Assembly (NCBI GenBank): GCA_021373115.1
Contig: JAJFTI010000025.1
Coordinates: forward strand, 1 to 48,225
Origin: Eubacteriales bacterium
GTDB lineage: Bacteria > Bacillota > Clostridia > Christensenellales > CAG-138
DNA length: 48,225 bases
Direction of reading: 5' to 3'
The notes under the pieces are model-generated. The model was given only the letters and a program-made list of their open reading frames with translations. It made no database searches and was not told the origin of the DNA. The translations under genes and the position numbers were made by a program. Positions 48,097 through 48,225 of the stretch are shown here, piece by piece. Each line of letters starts with the position of its first letter. The stretch's first letter is position 1.

Positions 48097-48225
48097 ATGA
48101 ACGCCTATATACAGCGGGTATTGGAAGAGATTCAGAAGAAGAACGCGAGCGAGCCGGAGTTTCTGCAGACGGTGGAGGAGGTGTATTCCTCGCTGGAAGC
48201 GGTGGTGAACCAGCATCCGGAGTAT
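48097..48225 (+). CDS. gdhA: NADP-type glutamate dehydrogenase, N-terminal part (3' truncated)
   Basis: The 43 visible residues begin MNAYIQRVLEEIQKKNASEP and include EFLQTVEEVYSSLE, the N-terminal helix of bacterial hexameric glutamate dehydrogenase. GGAGG lies before the start. The enzyme would interconvert 2-oxoglutarate plus ammonia and glutamate, the amino donor for IlvE in this window. The gene runs off the window, so most of it cannot be inspected. No terminator separates it from sorE. Confidence 0.88.
   Translation, partial: MNAYIQRVLEEIQKKNASEPEFLQTVEEVYSSLEAVVNQHPEY

Overview
The window looks like chromosomal DNA of a GC-rich anaerobic Firmicute, probably of class Clostridia. The evidence is GGAGG-type ribosome binding sites, TTGACA/TATAAT and extended -10 promoters, three T-box riboswitches, a ferredoxin-dependent 2-oxoacid oxidoreductase, and many strong rho-independent terminators. 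I see no rRNA, tRNA, CRISPR array or insertion sequence. One AT-rich gene (35405-37231) stands out from the rest in base composition.

Layout. 1-3546: the C-terminal end of a membrane-anchored protein, then a TetR regulator with an ABC exporter (one ATPase, two permeases). 3681-7303: an MscS channel with a near-leaderless start, then on the minus strand rsgA behind two coupled small ORFs and an attenuator-like leader, and crcB behind three tandem hairpins. 7698-14217: a divergent lacI / xylA-xylB unit, an AraC regulator, a DUF2000 protein and murI. 14279-16271: a membrane protein and a GGDEF cyclase on the minus strand. 16586-33915: the acyl-CoA / 2-oxoacid / aminotransferase region. 34290-41243: a DUF5692 membrane protein, an orphan OLD-type nuclease, a FucU/RbsD mutarotase, an asparaginase and a U32 peptidase. 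41304-48072: an AraC regulator divergent from a sugar/polyol operon (xylose-isomerase-like enzyme, PfkB kinase, mutarotase-like protein, MtlD, SorE). The 5' end of gdhA closes the window.

The most interesting part is 16.4-33.9 kb. It holds two HTH-cupin-acyl-CoA synthetase fusions, a TIM-barrel-acyl-CoA synthetase fusion, a phenylacetate-CoA ligase, an ACT-domain protein, a four-subunit 2-oxoacid:ferredoxin oxidoreductase, an omega-amidase-like enzyme and a branched-chain aminotransferase. Three T-boxes precede three of the four ligases. By aligning the conserved stem I base I read their specifier triplets as AUC (Ile), GUA (Val) and UUC (Phe). T-boxes switch genes on when a tRNA is uncharged, so I infer that the set works in the biosynthetic direction. 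Branched-chain or aryl acids (2-methylbutyrate, isobutyrate, phenylacetate) would be activated to CoA esters, reductively carboxylated with ferredoxin to 2-oxoacids, and transaminated to Ile, Val and Phe. A LeuA-like protein that has lost its metal ligands but kept the leucine-type regulatory domain sits at the head of this region behind its own attenuator-like leader, and may be a leucine-sensing partner.

All calls come from reading the sequence. No database search or folding program was run.
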